NCBI GenBank assembly: GCA_016845145.1
Contig: JAERTE010000067.1
Location: forward strand, 1 to 64,000
Direction: 5' to 3'
DNA from: Rhodospirillaceae bacterium
GTDB taxonomy: Bacteria > Pseudomonadota > Alphaproteobacteria > Rhodospirillales > Casp-alpha2
DNA length: 64,000 nucleotides
Below, in pieces: positions 17,278 to 27,019 of the stretch (position 1 is the first letter of the stretch; every line of letters starts with the position of its first letter). Both the position numbers and the translations under genes were made by a program. The notes under the pieces are model-generated. The model saw nothing but the letters and a program-made list of their open reading frames with translations, did not search any database and was not told the origin of the DNA.

Positions 17278-18873
17278 ATGAACCGCAATATCGAACAGTG
17301 GGAAGTTCGCAAGCGCAGTGTGTCGTCAGAACGCGGTGTCGTTGCGGCTCAAAATTGGATGGCCGCAGCAGCTGGCGCAGATGCGTTGGCCAAGGGCGGG
17401 AACGCGATTGACGCGGCAGTAGCTTGTGCTTTTGCGCTAAATGCTGTCGAACCCTGGATGTGCGGCATGGGCGGCAGCGGCTATATGGTCATATGGCTAG
17501 CTGGCGAAAAACGAGCGATGGCCCTCGATTTCCAAGGAATGCTGCCACAAGGCATCGACACCAGCGATTACCCATTGGACCCCAATGTACCGGACGCCAT
17601 CATGGGGTTCCCCGGTGTCGCCGAAAACGCCAATGTCGTCGGATATAAATCAATCACCGTTCCAGGTGCTGTCGCGGGTTTATCCGCCGCATTGAAGCGC
17701 CACGGCAACCTGGGTTTGGACTCGGTTTTGGCATCAACCATTGAATTGGCTGAGCGCGGCCTTCCAGTCGATTGGCACACGACCTTGCAAATCGCACTAG
17801 AGGCTGCCGATCTGTCTAAATTTCCGGCCAGCGCTACCGTTTTCTTGCCTGGTGGAGCACCGGCTCAGCCTGAACAATATTTGCCGTTGACGAAGATGAC
17901 CGAGACCCTGAAGGCCTTGGCGGACAACGGACCCGATGTTTTCTATAAAGGTCAGGTCGCGGATAGAATCAGCGCCGACTTACAGGCCGGAGGAAGCCGT
18001 ATCAATGCGGATGATCTTGCAGCCTATGAGCCGTTATTCATTGAACCACTGGTCGGAACGCACCGTGGTGCAACACTATACACACCCGGTGAAACAAGCG
18101 GTGGCCTCCGCCTCAACGAAGCCTTGCAGTATATTGAGACGCATCTAGATATCGAGCAGCCAATCGGCGCACATACATACTCCACCTACGCCACGGCATT
18201 AAACAAAGCCTTCATCAATCACGAACGACGTCTAGGCCGGATCGATACGGCCGGATGTACATCCCACATGAGCGCAGTCGATGCCGACGGCAACATGGTG
18301 GCACTGACCTACACGCTCTTAAATCGTTTCGGCTCAAAAGTGATGCTGCCCTCAACCGGCATGATGATGAACAATTCCGTTTCGTACTTCGATCCCCGAC
18401 CCGGTTATCCCACCACTATGGAGGCCAGAAAGCGGATCAATGCCTCCAACATGTGCCCGACGGTTTGTGTCCGTGATGATGAAGCGCTGTTTGCCGTCGG
18501 CGCATCTGGTGCCAATCACATTGTTCCTTGCACAATGCAAATGGCCGCGTTTTTACTCGACTATGATATTTCGCTGGAGGAAGCTTTTAATCTGCCGCGT
18601 ATCGATGCTGGTGGCCGCGACTCGATACGAGTCGATCCTGCCGTCGGCGAAGATGTCCTTGCAGCATTAGGTCAAGATTTTCAGTTGGAGATTGCCCAGA
18701 ACTTAGTGTTTCCGAAACTGTATTCCTGCCCTTCGGGCGTATGGCGCGACCCCGATACGGGTACGACCTGCGGCATCGGAGACAAGGCAAATCCTGTCGC
18801 CGGTGCTGTCGCAGAATCCCGTTTCATTATCGACACGTCAACAAATTCGGGCGCCCAAGGTGCTCGGCCTTGA
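17278..18873 (+). CDS. Gamma-glutamyltransferase-family protein (Ntn hydrolase)
   Basis: This 531-residue protein matches the gamma-glutamyltranspeptidase family. It has GGNAIDAAVA near the N-terminus, GMGGSGYMVIW, and the self-cleavage site CTSH with Thr328 as the predicted nucleophile and N-terminus of the small subunit, followed by MSAVDADGNMVALT. There is no signal peptide, unlike periplasmic Ggt, so it probably acts in the cytoplasm on an imported gamma-glutamyl or related amide. The nearby peptide ABC transporter and HyuAB genes fit uptake and opening of amide or lactam substrates. True transpeptidase activity is not certain, as the family also includes acylases. Confidence 0.85.
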   Translation: MNRNIEQWEVRKRSVSSERGVVAAQNWMAAAAGADALAKGGNAIDAAVACAFALNAVEPWMCGMGGSGYMVIWLAGEKRAMALDFQGMLPQGIDTSDYPLDPNVPDAIMGFPGVAENANVVGYKSITVPGAVAGLSAALKRHGNLGLDSVLASTIELAERGLPVDWHTTLQIALEAADLSKFPASATVFLPGGAPAQPEQYLPLTKMTETLKALADNGPDVFYKGQVADRISADLQAGGSRINADDLAAYEPLFIEPLVGTHRGATLYTPGETSGGLRLNEALQYIETHLDIEQPIGAHTYSTYATALNKAFINHERRLGRIDTAGCTSHMSAVDADGNMVALTYTLLNRFGSKVMLPSTGMMMNNSVSYFDPRPGYPTTMEARKRINASNMCPTVCVRDDEALFAVGASGANHIVPCTMQMAAFLLDYDISLEEAFNLPRIDAGGRDSIRVDPAVGEDVLAALGQDFQLEIAQNLVFPKLYSCPSGVWRDPDTGTTCGIGDKANPVAGAVAESRFIIDTSTNSGAQGARP

Positions 18874-18876
18874 CCT

Positions 18877-19806
18877 CTAATAGCCTTTTCCGGGCGTCAC
18901 GAGATCTTCAACGGTTTCGCCGACAATAAACCGCTTCAGATTATCAGCAATGCGCTCGCCACCGGCAACCGGATCGATCAAGCTGGCGATATGTGGTGTT
19001 ACCAAAATATCCGGGTGATCCCAAAAAGGGTGGTCATCTGGTAATGGTTCTTGATGGAAGACATCAAGCGTCGCGGCGCCTATTTGGCCTGAATCGAGAG
19101 CCTGCAAAAGATCGGCTTCTACCAAATGCTGACCACGCGCAACATTGATCACTTTGGCGCCTTCAGGCAATTCCGCGAACAACTCAGCATTCAAAATGCC
19201 TTCTGTTGCAGGCGTCAGGGGTAGCATACAGACCAGAATTTCCGAGCGGCGTAAAAACTCGGCACGGCTCTTGTCGCCTGAAAAACAGGTCACACCATCG
19301 ATAGATTTCTCCGATCGCGCCCAGCCAGCAACATCGAAGCCAATCGTGGCCAAGGTCCGAGCACAATCCGCACCAAGATTGCCGAGTCCCATAATGCCGA
19401 TCTTGCGAGCATGCGCCGGTGGTTCAACGATTTGGCGCCATTCGCGAACAGATTGAGCAGCTTCGACTTCAGGCAAGCGGCGATGCAGCCGCAAGACATG
19501 CAATGATACGTACTCACGCATCCGGACACTCAAATCCGTGCCGGTGGTACGGATAATTGGAACATCTTGCGGCAGTTCCGGATCACGCAGAACGTGATCA
19601 ATGCCCGCGCCGATGGAAACAATGCAACGCAAATTGGGAAAGGTTTTCAACCAACCAGGTTCTGGTAGCCAAACAATGGCGTATTCAATGTCATCTCGGT
19701 CGTAATCTTCGTCGGCAAGAAAAACATCCATCTCCGGCAACAGGTCTGACATATGGTTTTTCCACCAGGCTGCTCGGCTACCGCCGACCTTGATTACTGC
19801 TTTCAC
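18877..19806 (-). CDS. 2-hydroxyacid dehydrogenase (glyoxylate/hydroxypyruvate reductase A-like)
   Basis: This 309-residue protein has the length of GhrA. It shows the cofactor motif GIMGLGNLGADCA, the catalytic arginine in NVARGQHLVE, and the Glu/His pair in DVFHQEPLPDDHPFW..PDILVTPHIAS. I start it at GTG 19806 because GGAG lies 8 bp upstream; the ATG of the longer frame at 19887 is inside the ABC transporter gene. It should reduce small 2-keto acids such as glyoxylate or hydroxypyruvate with NAD(P)H. It follows the ABC transporter genes on the same strand with a 34-bp gap and converges on ggt. Confidence 0.84.
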   Translation of the reverse strand: MKAVIKVGGSRAAWWKNHMSDLLPEMDVFLADEDYDRDDIEYAIVWLPEPGWLKTFPNLRCIVSIGAGIDHVLRDPELPQDVPIIRTTGTDLSVRMREYVSLHVLRLHRRLPEVEAAQSVREWRQIVEPPAHARKIGIMGLGNLGADCARTLATIGFDVAGWARSEKSIDGVTCFSGDKSRAEFLRRSEILVCMLPLTPATEGILNAELFAELPEGAKVINVARGQHLVEADLLQALDSGQIGAATLDVFHQEPLPDDHPFWDHPDILVTPHIASLIDPVAGGERIADNLKRFIVGETVEDLVTPGKGY

Positions 19807-19840
19807 AATTCTGTCTCCATCTTCTGGAATATTTGCGCCG

Positions 19841-20812
19841 CTACAACACATCGTCGCGAATACACGCCGTTCGATGTCCTGGTGCAACTTCTTTCAACTT
19901 CGGCACAACTTTCGCGCAATCCGTTGTTGCGTGCTGGCAGCGCGTACGAAAAACGCATCCTGAGGGCGGGTCGATTGGGCTGGGTAGATCGCCTTGGAGG
20001 ATGATACGCTCCGCTTTTCGATCAGGGTTGATCTCCGGCGCCGCCGACAACAAAGCCTTGCTATAAGGGTGACGGGGATGTGCGTAGAGGCGTTGTGCGG
20101 ACGCTTCCTCCATGACGCGACCGAGATACATGACAATGACCCGGTCCGATAAATACTCGACGACATTAAGGTCGTGTGAGATGAATAACATGGAAAGATT
20201 GAATTCACGCTGCAGGTCGGCCATGAGGTTGATGATCTGCGCCTGCACCGATACATCAAGTGCCGATACCGGCTCGTCGGCGATGATCAAGCTTGGCTCG
20301 ACAGCCAGCGCCCGTGCAACGCCGATCCGCTGACGTTGCCCCCCTGAAAACTCATGCGGAAGGCGATTGAGATGATCACCACTGAGTCCCACCCGTTCGA
20401 GCAGAGCAACAATCCGTTCGTGCCGTTCAGCCCGGTTATACAAATTATGGATCGCATACGAGTCACCGATAATCCGCGAGACTGTCTTACGAGGATCGAG
20501 ACTACTGAATGGATCTTGGAAGATAATTTGCATGCGCCGGCGCAATTGTCGCAAGCTTCGCTGGTCGATCTCGGTGATGTCTTGGTCTTCAAAAATAATC
20601 TGACCGGCCGTCGGTTCGATTAACCGCAACATTAACCTTCCGAGCGTACTTTTTCCTGATCCAGACTCGCCTACTAACCCCACGACTTCGCCCGGCGCAA
20701 TCGTAAGATCAACATCCTCGACAGCGCGAACCACGGGTTTGGGTCCAAAAAACGGACCACCCTTCAACTGGAAATGTTTGGTGGCGTTTTTTAACTCGAC
20801 GATCGGCGTCAT
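19841..20812 (-). CDS. dppF: Peptide-type ABC transporter ATP-binding protein (DppF/OppF-like)
   Basis: This 323-residue ATPase shows Walker A GESGSGKST, the Q-loop region IFQDPFSSLDPR, signature SGGQRQRIGVARAL, Walker B LIIADEP and the C-terminal oligopeptide-transporter cysteine region (GCVFRTRC). ATG 20812 overlaps the preceding permease-ATPase fusion by four bases. It forms the second nucleotide-binding subunit of the transporter encoded at 19841-25288 at the inner membrane. Confidence 0.9.
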   Translation of the reverse strand: MTPIVELKNATKHFQLKGGPFFGPKPVVRAVEDVDLTIAPGEVVGLVGESGSGKSTLGRLMLRLIEPTAGQIIFEDQDITEIDQRSLRQLRRRMQIIFQDPFSSLDPRKTVSRIIGDSYAIHNLYNRAERHERIVALLERVGLSGDHLNRLPHEFSGGQRQRIGVARALAVEPSLIIADEPVSALDVSVQAQIINLMADLQREFNLSMLFISHDLNVVEYLSDRVIVMYLGRVMEEASAQRLYAHPRHPYSKALLSAAPEINPDRKAERIILQGDLPSPIDPPSGCVFRTRCQHATTDCAKVVPKLKEVAPGHRTACIRDDVL

Positions 20813-22722
20813 GACCCGATCTCCTGCCAACGTGGACAACGGCTTGAATGATTGGGGGCAATCTCGATCAATTCTGGCAATGACGCATGGCATGCATCAA
20901 TTGTGAATGAGCATCTTGGCGCGAAGGCGCATCCATGCGGCAATTCGTCAAGCGGCGGCACAGTGCCCGGAATTGCGTACAGCGGTTGGCGATTCCCGGT
21001 CTCATGATCGATATGCGGCATGCTTGCGATCAAGCCCTTGGTGTAAGGATGGGTGGGGTTTTTGAACAGTTCGGCAACAGGACCTGACTCAACAATCCGT
21101 CCGCAATACATCACCAGTACTCGGTCCGCGATCTCCGCGACGACACCAAGGTTATGGGTAATGAAAAGCATACCAAAACCGTGGTTATCTTGATTGCGGA
21201 TATTCCGCAGTAAGTCGAGAATCTGCGCTTGAATAGTGACATCTAGTGCCGTAGTCGGCTCATCTGCGATAATGAGAGAAGGACTGCAGCCTAATGCCAT
21301 AGCGATCATCACGCGCTGCTGCATGCCACCCGACATCTGGTGTGGGAAATCATTGGCGCGCTTTTGCGCATCTGGAATGCCGACGTTTTCAAGCAACTCG
21401 ACAGCCATGGCCAGTGCTTCATTTTTGCTGATTTGCCGGTGATGACGCAAACCCTCGGCGATCTGCTCACCAACGGGATAGACCGGGTTGAGGCTGCTCA
21501 TGGGCTCTTGGAACACCATGGCAATTTCCTCGCCTCGTATTTTCTGCAAGGCTGCCTCATCGAGTTCTTCAATTCGAAGAATCTCTCCACTCTTGGTTTG
21601 TAGAGCAACGCTACCAGCAGTCATCTTGCCAAGAGGGCCCGGCACCAGTCCCAACACTGAAAGCCCGGTGATCGTCTTGCCGGAGCCAGATTCTCCAACT
21701 AAGGCAACAGTTTCTCCTGGCTGAACATTGAACGAAACATCATTGGATGCAGCGATCCTCCCCTTTGGCGTAATAAACTCGGTCCGCAAATTCTGCGTCG
21801 ACAAAAGTGCTGTTTCATCGTCTGAATCCGTTGTTTTCGTATCATAGGTTTTGGCCATCGGCGCATAAAAAAGCGTTTTGGCTAGGCTTGATAACAAGTT
21901 GGTGGATACCGCGCGCGGATCATAGAAATCGCGTAGCGCATCGCACAATGCATTGACCGCCAACACTGTTACCGTCAGGGCAAGGCAAGGCCAAAGTAAG
22001 GGCATCGGTGTATACACCATATAGGCCCGAGCTGATCTGATCATCAGTCCCCAGGATGGGTCCGGAGGGACAACGCCCAACCCCAAAAAGCTAAGGCCAG
22101 ATTCGATCAGGACCGCAGATGCCACGGTGAGTGAGAACTGTACGATCAATGGCCCCATGATGTTGGGAAGGATGGTCATCGCCAAGATGCGCCAAGGCGA
22201 TGATCCTAAAGCCCGCGCCGCCTCAACATACTCTCTGGAGCGTACCGATAGCGTCTCACCATAGGCAACACGGGCGTATCCCGGCATATAGAGGATTGTC
22301 AGCACCAACCCGAGCGTCTCCACCCCTGGTCCTAGAATTGTTACGATCAACAAGGCCAGGAGAATGGGCGGGAACGAGAGGATGATATCAGCAAAGCGGA
22401 CCGTAATTAATTCAGCAATCCCGCCAAAATACCCCCCGATGATACCGATTGTGACGCCCAATAATCCCGCTGATAACGCTGAGAATATCGCGACGGCAAT
22501 TGACACCCGCGCGCCATACAGCAGGCGCGCAAAGATATCGCGTCCGTATTCATCTTGGCCCAAAATATGCTCTGCTGATGGCGCAGCCAAACGCTCGGCA
22601 ATCGTCATGTGAACGGGATTGTGATCGGTAATTAACGGCGCCAGAACGGCTAGCCCCAAAACCCCGATTACCCCCATGAGCGGTGGGAGGATATTGCGGT
22701 ACTTGGCGTCAATCTTCAGCAC
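20809..22722 (-). CDS. Fused peptide-type ABC permease and ATP-binding protein (DppC-DppD)
   Basis: This 637-residue protein combines two normally separate subunits. Residues 1 to about 280 are a DppC-type permease with about six helices, the [18 protein letters not shown] start motif and the EAARALG coupling segment. After a short linker, residues from about 310 are a DppD-type ATPase: Walker A GESGSGKT, signature [14 protein letters not shown], Walker B LIIADEP, and a C-terminal GCAFAPRC cysteine motif. It starts at GTG 22722 with GGAG upstream, 7 bp after dppB. No internal frameshift is apparent, so it is a true fusion. Such fusions are known in this transporter class but are not the rule. 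Confidence 0.88.
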   Translation of the reverse strand: MLKIDAKYRNILPPLMGVIGVLGLAVLAPLITDHNPVHMTIAERLAAPSAEHILGQDEYGRDIFARLLYGARVSIAVAIFSALSAGLLGVTIGIIGGYFGGIAELITVRFADIILSFPPILLALLIVTILGPGVETLGLVLTILYMPGYARVAYGETLSVRSREYVEAARALGSSPWRILAMTILPNIMGPLIVQFSLTVASAVLIESGLSFLGLGVVPPDPSWGLMIRSARAYMVYTPMPLLWPCLALTVTVLAVNALCDALRDFYDPRAVSTNLLSSLAKTLFYAPMAKTYDTKTTDSDDETALLSTQNLRTEFITPKGRIAASNDVSFNVQPGETVALVGESGSGKTITGLSVLGLVPGPLGKMTAGSVALQTKSGEILRIEELDEAALQKIRGEEIAMVFQEPMSSLNPVYPVGEQIAEGLRHHRQISKNEALAMAVELLENVGIPDAQKRANDFPHQMSGGMQQRVMIAMALGCSPSLIIADEPTTALDVTIQAQILDLLRNIRNQDNHGFGMLFITHNLGVVAEIADRVLVMYCGRIVESGPVAELFKNPTHPYTKGLIASMPHIDHETGNRQPLYAIPGTVPPLDELPHGCAFAPRCSFTIDACHASLPELIEIAPNHSSRCPRWQEIGS

Positions 22723-22729
22723 TGTGCAA

Positions 22730-23683
22730 TCACTCCAGCCTGATCCGTGGGTCGAGCACCGAATAAAGAAGATCGACCACCAAATTCAACATGATGAATA
22801 GGAAGGAGATGACTAACACGATACCTTGCACTTCCGGGTAATCGCGGTTCTCCACTGCGACGACAAGGAAGCCGCTCAAGCCCGGCCAATTAAAAACATA
22901 CTCGACCAACACTGTACCGCCCAAAAGTGTCCCCATATGCAAACCGATCACTGTCATCACGGGGCCGAGCGCATTGCGAACGACATGGCGGCGAAGCACG
23001 ACTTTACTGGGCAATCCTTTGGCTCGTGCCGTTCGCACCCAATCGCGCTGCAAAGTCTCGAGTACGGTTGTACGTGTCATACGGAAGATCGCCGCGGAGA
23101 AGCCGATTGCGATCGTGATTGCCGGCATCATCAAATACATCAGATGCTGCATCGGGTCTTTGGACCAGGACACGAAACCACCTGCCGGCACCCAATGCAG
23201 CTTCTGAGCAAATAATAAGACCATCAATGTGCCGGTTACGAAAACGGGCACTGACAACATCAAACCAGCACCGAGGGCCAGCACCCGGTCCATGATCTTG
23301 CCGTGGCGCAGTGCCGCCAGAATGCCAAGTGGAATGCCCGTAATCACCGATAAGATGGCGGAGGCAAGAATCAGTTCAATAGTACGCGGCAGCCGCTTGG
23401 CGATCTCTTCGGCGACAGGATGATCATCTTGAAAAGAGCGACCGAAGTCACCGTGCATGACACCTGAAACATAATCAACGTATTGGGTCCAGATCGGCTG
23501 ATCCAATCCCAATTGCCGTCGCATGGCGTCCACCACCTCCGGCGCCGGATCGACCCCGCCACCGCTAAGCAATAGCATGGCGGGGTCACCCGGAATGATG
23601 TGGATCACCAGGAAGATGATCGTTGTGACGACGTAAACAAGCGCCAAGGCAATGATGACGCGTCTAAGAATATATCGCCACAT
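22730..23683 (-). CDS. dppB: Peptide-type ABC transporter permease (DppB-like)
   Basis: This 317-residue inner-membrane permease has six predicted helices. Typical features are IIPGDPA near the N-terminus, LGLDQPIW..Y.....GDFG, the EAA-like RTARAKGLPS coupling motif, and GGTVLVEYVFNWPGLG-type sequence near the end. It is paired with the DppC half of the downstream fusion and with the binding protein upstream. Confidence 0.9.
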   Translation of the reverse strand: MWRYILRRVIIALALVYVVTTIIFLVIHIIPGDPAMLLLSGGGVDPAPEVVDAMRRQLGLDQPIWTQYVDYVSGVMHGDFGRSFQDDHPVAEEIAKRLPRTIELILASAILSVITGIPLGILAALRHGKIMDRVLALGAGLMLSVPVFVTGTLMVLLFAQKLHWVPAGGFVSWSKDPMQHLMYLMMPAITIAIGFSAAIFRMTRTTVLETLQRDWVRTARAKGLPSKVVLRRHVVRNALGPVMTVIGLHMGTLLGGTVLVEYVFNWPGLSGFLVVAVENRDYPEVQGIVLVISFLFIMLNLVVDLLYSVLDPRIRLE

Positions 23684-23719
23684 AGTCCGTTCAACTCCTG
23701 GTCATCCCCTTGACCTTAT

Positions 23720-25288
23720 TCAGCCAAGTTCGACGTTCTCGATGACCATACCAGAGAAGAACGTCAAGAAACCCGGAATGTTCTTAAAGCCGGATACATA
23801 GTTTTGATATCCGTAACCCTGAGCACGCCAGTTGATGGGAATGATCGGTGCCAGATCCAAGGCTCGCTGCTGAAGTTCCGCATAGATCGTCTTGCGTTTC
23901 TCGAGACTGGCCTCTTGGCGTCCAGCGGCGAACAGACTGCTGATCCTCTCATCTTTGAACCCATACGAGCGCGCATAGGATGCGGACAACGAGCCATCCA
24001 TGAATTTAGTCAAGGCATCTGGGTCGTTGAAATCACCTGCGGAACCCATCACCGCGAAATCATATTGTCCACGGTTTCCAAGAGTGACCCGCTTCGCCCA
24101 ATCGGGAAGGTTCAATTTCACGTTGATGCCAATGGCCGCAAGGCTTTGCTGAACCACTTCAGCGGTGTTCTTGTGCATGCCGTATTGGGCAGTCGACAGC
24201 AAAGTGGCTGAAAACCCGCCCGCTTTTCCAGCTTGCTTCATCAATGCCTTCGCTTTATCGGGATCATACCCCCAGCGGTCCTGATATTTGGCATCATAGA
24301 ACGGTGAGGTGTCCTGTAACGGAATTCCACCGAGCACATTTCCACGCCCGAAGAACGCCGCTGCGATCACGTCTTCACGCTTGATCGCATGGCCTACGGC
24401 CTGACGCAGAAGTGGATCAGTGAACGGTCCTTTCGAGAAATTAAAGGTCAGATACATAAACGGTCCGTTGACGACGTCCATTTTCAGACGGCTGTTTTTG
24501 CCGACCGAATCCATGGATTGCCATGGCAGGTACTCAATGATGTCGGCGTCTCCTGCCTCAAGTGCTGCAACTCGCAGGTTCTCATCCTTGAAGGCATCAA
24601 AGCGAAGCTTCTTGGTCTTCGGATACCCCGGCTTATAATACTTATCGAAGGCTTCCATTTCGATACGGCTGCCGCGCTCGATATTGACGATCTTGTATGG
24701 CCCAGCACCGACGAAATTCTTCGCGTCCGCAGCCAAGGCTTTAGCTGACACGATACCCGCGTGCGGACTTGCGGCAATGTCGATAAACGTTACATCCGCG
24801 TCTTTGAGCGTAATGATCACGTTACGTGCGTCGGGAGTTTCAATGCTTTCGACAGCTGCAAATCGCGAGCGCAGGCGGGCCGTAGAATCCTTCGCGGCCA
24901 TGGCTTCATAGGTCGCTTTGACGTCTGCCGATGTCACTTTGTCGCCGTTGTGGAAGTATGCGTTGTCACGCAGCGTGAACTGAAACTTATTGCCAGCCAG
25001 AATTTTCCAGGATTCGGCCAATTCAGAACGCGGCTGGCCATCAGCCCCATAGCCAAGTAGACCGCGGAACTGCTGAACTTTCACCGTGGTGCTGGCAGTT
25101 CCCTTGTTTTCCCAAGGCTTGAACCCCGGAGGATAAGACGATAGCCCGAAAACGATCAGGCCGGGTGTTTTCGCCTGAGCTCGACCAATGAACCCTGGCA
25201 TCAGTGCCGTAGCACCGGCAACCATGCCACCTTTGAGCACGCGCCGACGATCGATATTCTGTGTTAGCGACATAAATTTATCAGTCAT
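23720..25288 (-). CDS. Periplasmic peptide/nickel-type ABC substrate-binding protein (SBP family 5)
   Basis: This 522-residue binding protein has a twin-arginine signal (NIDRRRVLKGG) and a likely cleavage after AQA. The mature part has the SBP_bac_5 pattern: LAESWKI..N.FQFTLRDNAYFHNGDKVTS-type sequence, VGHAIKREDVIAAAFFGRG and a C-terminal LAPIIPINWRAQ region. ATG 25288 has GAGGAG upstream. It sits between hyuB and dppB on the same strand. Relatives bind peptides but also other amides and opines, so the substrate may be a hydantoin-like or gamma-glutamyl compound; this is inference. Confidence 0.87.
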   Translation of the reverse strand: MTDKFMSLTQNIDRRRVLKGGMVAGATALMPGFIGRAQAKTPGLIVFGLSSYPPGFKPWENKGTASTTVKVQQFRGLLGYGADGQPRSELAESWKILAGNKFQFTLRDNAYFHNGDKVTSADVKATYEAMAAKDSTARLRSRFAAVESIETPDARNVIITLKDADVTFIDIAASPHAGIVSAKALAADAKNFVGAGPYKIVNIERGSRIEMEAFDKYYKPGYPKTKKLRFDAFKDENLRVAALEAGDADIIEYLPWQSMDSVGKNSRLKMDVVNGPFMYLTFNFSKGPFTDPLLRQAVGHAIKREDVIAAAFFGRGNVLGGIPLQDTSPFYDAKYQDRWGYDPDKAKALMKQAGKAGGFSATLLSTAQYGMHKNTAEVVQQSLAAIGINVKLNLPDWAKRVTLGNRGQYDFAVMGSAGDFNDPDALTKFMDGSLSASYARSYGFKDERISSLFAAGRQEASLEKRKTIYAELQQRALDLAPIIPINWRAQGYGYQNYVSGFKNIPGFLTFFSGMVIENVELG

Positions 25289-25345
25289 GGAACAACTCCT
25301 CTCCAAAATGACGGCAATTGCCGCCGCTATGTTTCAAGCCACCGA

Positions 25346-27019
25346 TTATTGATGGAAATCATAGATTTCCTCGGCAGTCGTTTTTGATATTCGATCTTCT
25401 GCGAGATCTTGCTTCACCAATTCAGGCTTCCGGTCGGTTGGTGATCCATAACCACCGGCTCCCGGGGTCGTGATGGCAATGGCCTGTCCAGGGCCCAATT
25501 CGATCTTATTCTTATTGTATTCTGGTTCTCCGGCATCGCTTTCGACCTTAAACCTTCCACCTTCCAGGCCACCAAACAGGCCCCATGGTGACGTAAGTCG
25601 TCGCGTGCCGCGCGCATCCACCCTGCAGGCATGGTCAAGAATTTTGATTTTACGCAGCATACCCATGCCTCCACGCCAGCGTCCGCAGCCACCTGAATCC
25701 TGCACCAGTTCGTAACGCTCAACCTGCAGCGGGTACTCCATCTCAAGTCCCTCAATCGGCAAATTGCTGGTATTGGTAATATGGACATGGACGCCATCCA
25801 GACCATCCTTAGTGGCTCGCGCTCCAAAGCCGCCGCCAAGCGTCTCCAAATAAACGTAAAACTGTCCGTTCCGCGGATTGACGCCGCTGAATGTGGTCGA
25901 AACTACGGCCCCATTACAGGCTGCAATGATCCGTTCTGGAATTGCCGGCGCCAATGCACCATGCACCAAATCGACAACACGCTGGCACGTATTGGTTCGG
26001 CCATTGACCGCCGCAGGCGACGATGCTGAAAGGATCGAGCCCGGGCTGGACTTTACGTGGATCGGGCGGAACAATCCGCCGTTCGGCGGCGCTTCTGGAT
26101 CTGTGACCGTTTTGACCGCATAATAAACTGTCGCCAGCAGGGCGGTCTCTACCATGTTGAGGCTGGCTCGAACCTGCGGTGGATTGCCCGAGAAATCGAG
26201 AAAAATCTCATCGCCCTTGACTTCGATTGTGACTTTGAAGGTCAAGGTTTCAGGGAATTCATCACATTCAAATAAATCTTCGAATTCATAGACGCCGTCG
26301 GGGATCGAAGCGATGCCGGCACGCATGCGACGTTCGGCATAATCCAGGAGTTCATCAAATACTTGCTCAAGGAGATCCACGCCATAACGCTCACACAAGG
26401 CATGAAAGCGTTTCACACCAAATCCATTGGCCGCGATCTGCGCTCTCATATCCGCCCGGCGTTCATGCGGCACCTGGCAATTCAGCAAGATCAGCTCGAA
26501 CACATCTTGCTGCATTTCACCTGCTTTCAGCAAACGGATCGGTGGAATGCGTAGTCCTTCTTGGAAAATATGGGCATGTGAGCGATCAACAAAATCCGCA
26601 TGGTGCGCGAGATTGGTCGCCCAGCCAACCAAACGTCCATCGAAAAAGATCGGAGACGCCAAGACTATGTCCGGCAAGTGGGTGCCACCACCGGTGTAGG
26701 CGTCATTGCCGATAAACATGTCACCTTCGGCAATATCGGCGATGTCGTGCCGGACCAAAATCTCCTCAATAACCCCCATCAAAGAACCTAAGTGCATGGG
26801 GATGTGTTCTGCCTGATAGAGCGTCCGGCCAGCCGCGTCAAAAATCACCGTCGAACAATCTCGGCGTTCCTTGATGTTTGTGGAATAAGAGGCCCGCACA
26901 AGAACCTCGCCCATCTCATCGGCAATAGATGCGATGGCATTGCCGATCACCTCGACTGTGACAGGGTCGATGGACGGAGATGGCTCATTTGTCGCCGCTA
27001 TTGATGATCTCGCCGACAT
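25346..27019 (-). CDS. hyuB: Hydantoinase/oxoprolinase B subunit (HyuB)
   Basis: This 557-residue protein matches the hydantoinase B/oxoprolinase family. It has DPVTVEVIGNA near the start, the metal-site segments STVIFDAAGR and IPMHLGS, NDAYTGGGTHLPDIV, and a C-terminal GPGQAIAITTPGAGGYG. The start at ATG 27019 overlaps the hyuA stop by one base (TGATG), indicating coupled synthesis. HyuA and HyuB together hydrolyse cyclic amides such as 5-oxoproline or N-methylhydantoin using ATP. The specific ring opened here cannot be told from sequence alone. Confidence 0.88.
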   Translation of the reverse strand: MSARSSIAATNEPSPSIDPVTVEVIGNAIASIADEMGEVLVRASYSTNIKERRDCSTVIFDAAGRTLYQAEHIPMHLGSLMGVIEEILVRHDIADIAEGDMFIGNDAYTGGGTHLPDIVLASPIFFDGRLVGWATNLAHHADFVDRSHAHIFQEGLRIPPIRLLKAGEMQQDVFELILLNCQVPHERRADMRAQIAANGFGVKRFHALCERYGVDLLEQVFDELLDYAERRMRAGIASIPDGVYEFEDLFECDEFPETLTFKVTIEVKGDEIFLDFSGNPPQVRASLNMVETALLATVYYAVKTVTDPEAPPNGGLFRPIHVKSSPGSILSASSPAAVNGRTNTCQRVVDLVHGALAPAIPERIIAACNGAVVSTTFSGVNPRNGQFYVYLETLGGGFGARATKDGLDGVHVHITNTSNLPIEGLEMEYPLQVERYELVQDSGGCGRWRGGMGMLRKIKILDHACRVDARGTRRLTSPWGLFGGLEGGRFKVESDAGEPEYNKNKIELGPGQAIAITTPGAGGYGSPTDRKPELVKQDLAEDRISKTTAEEIYDFHQ

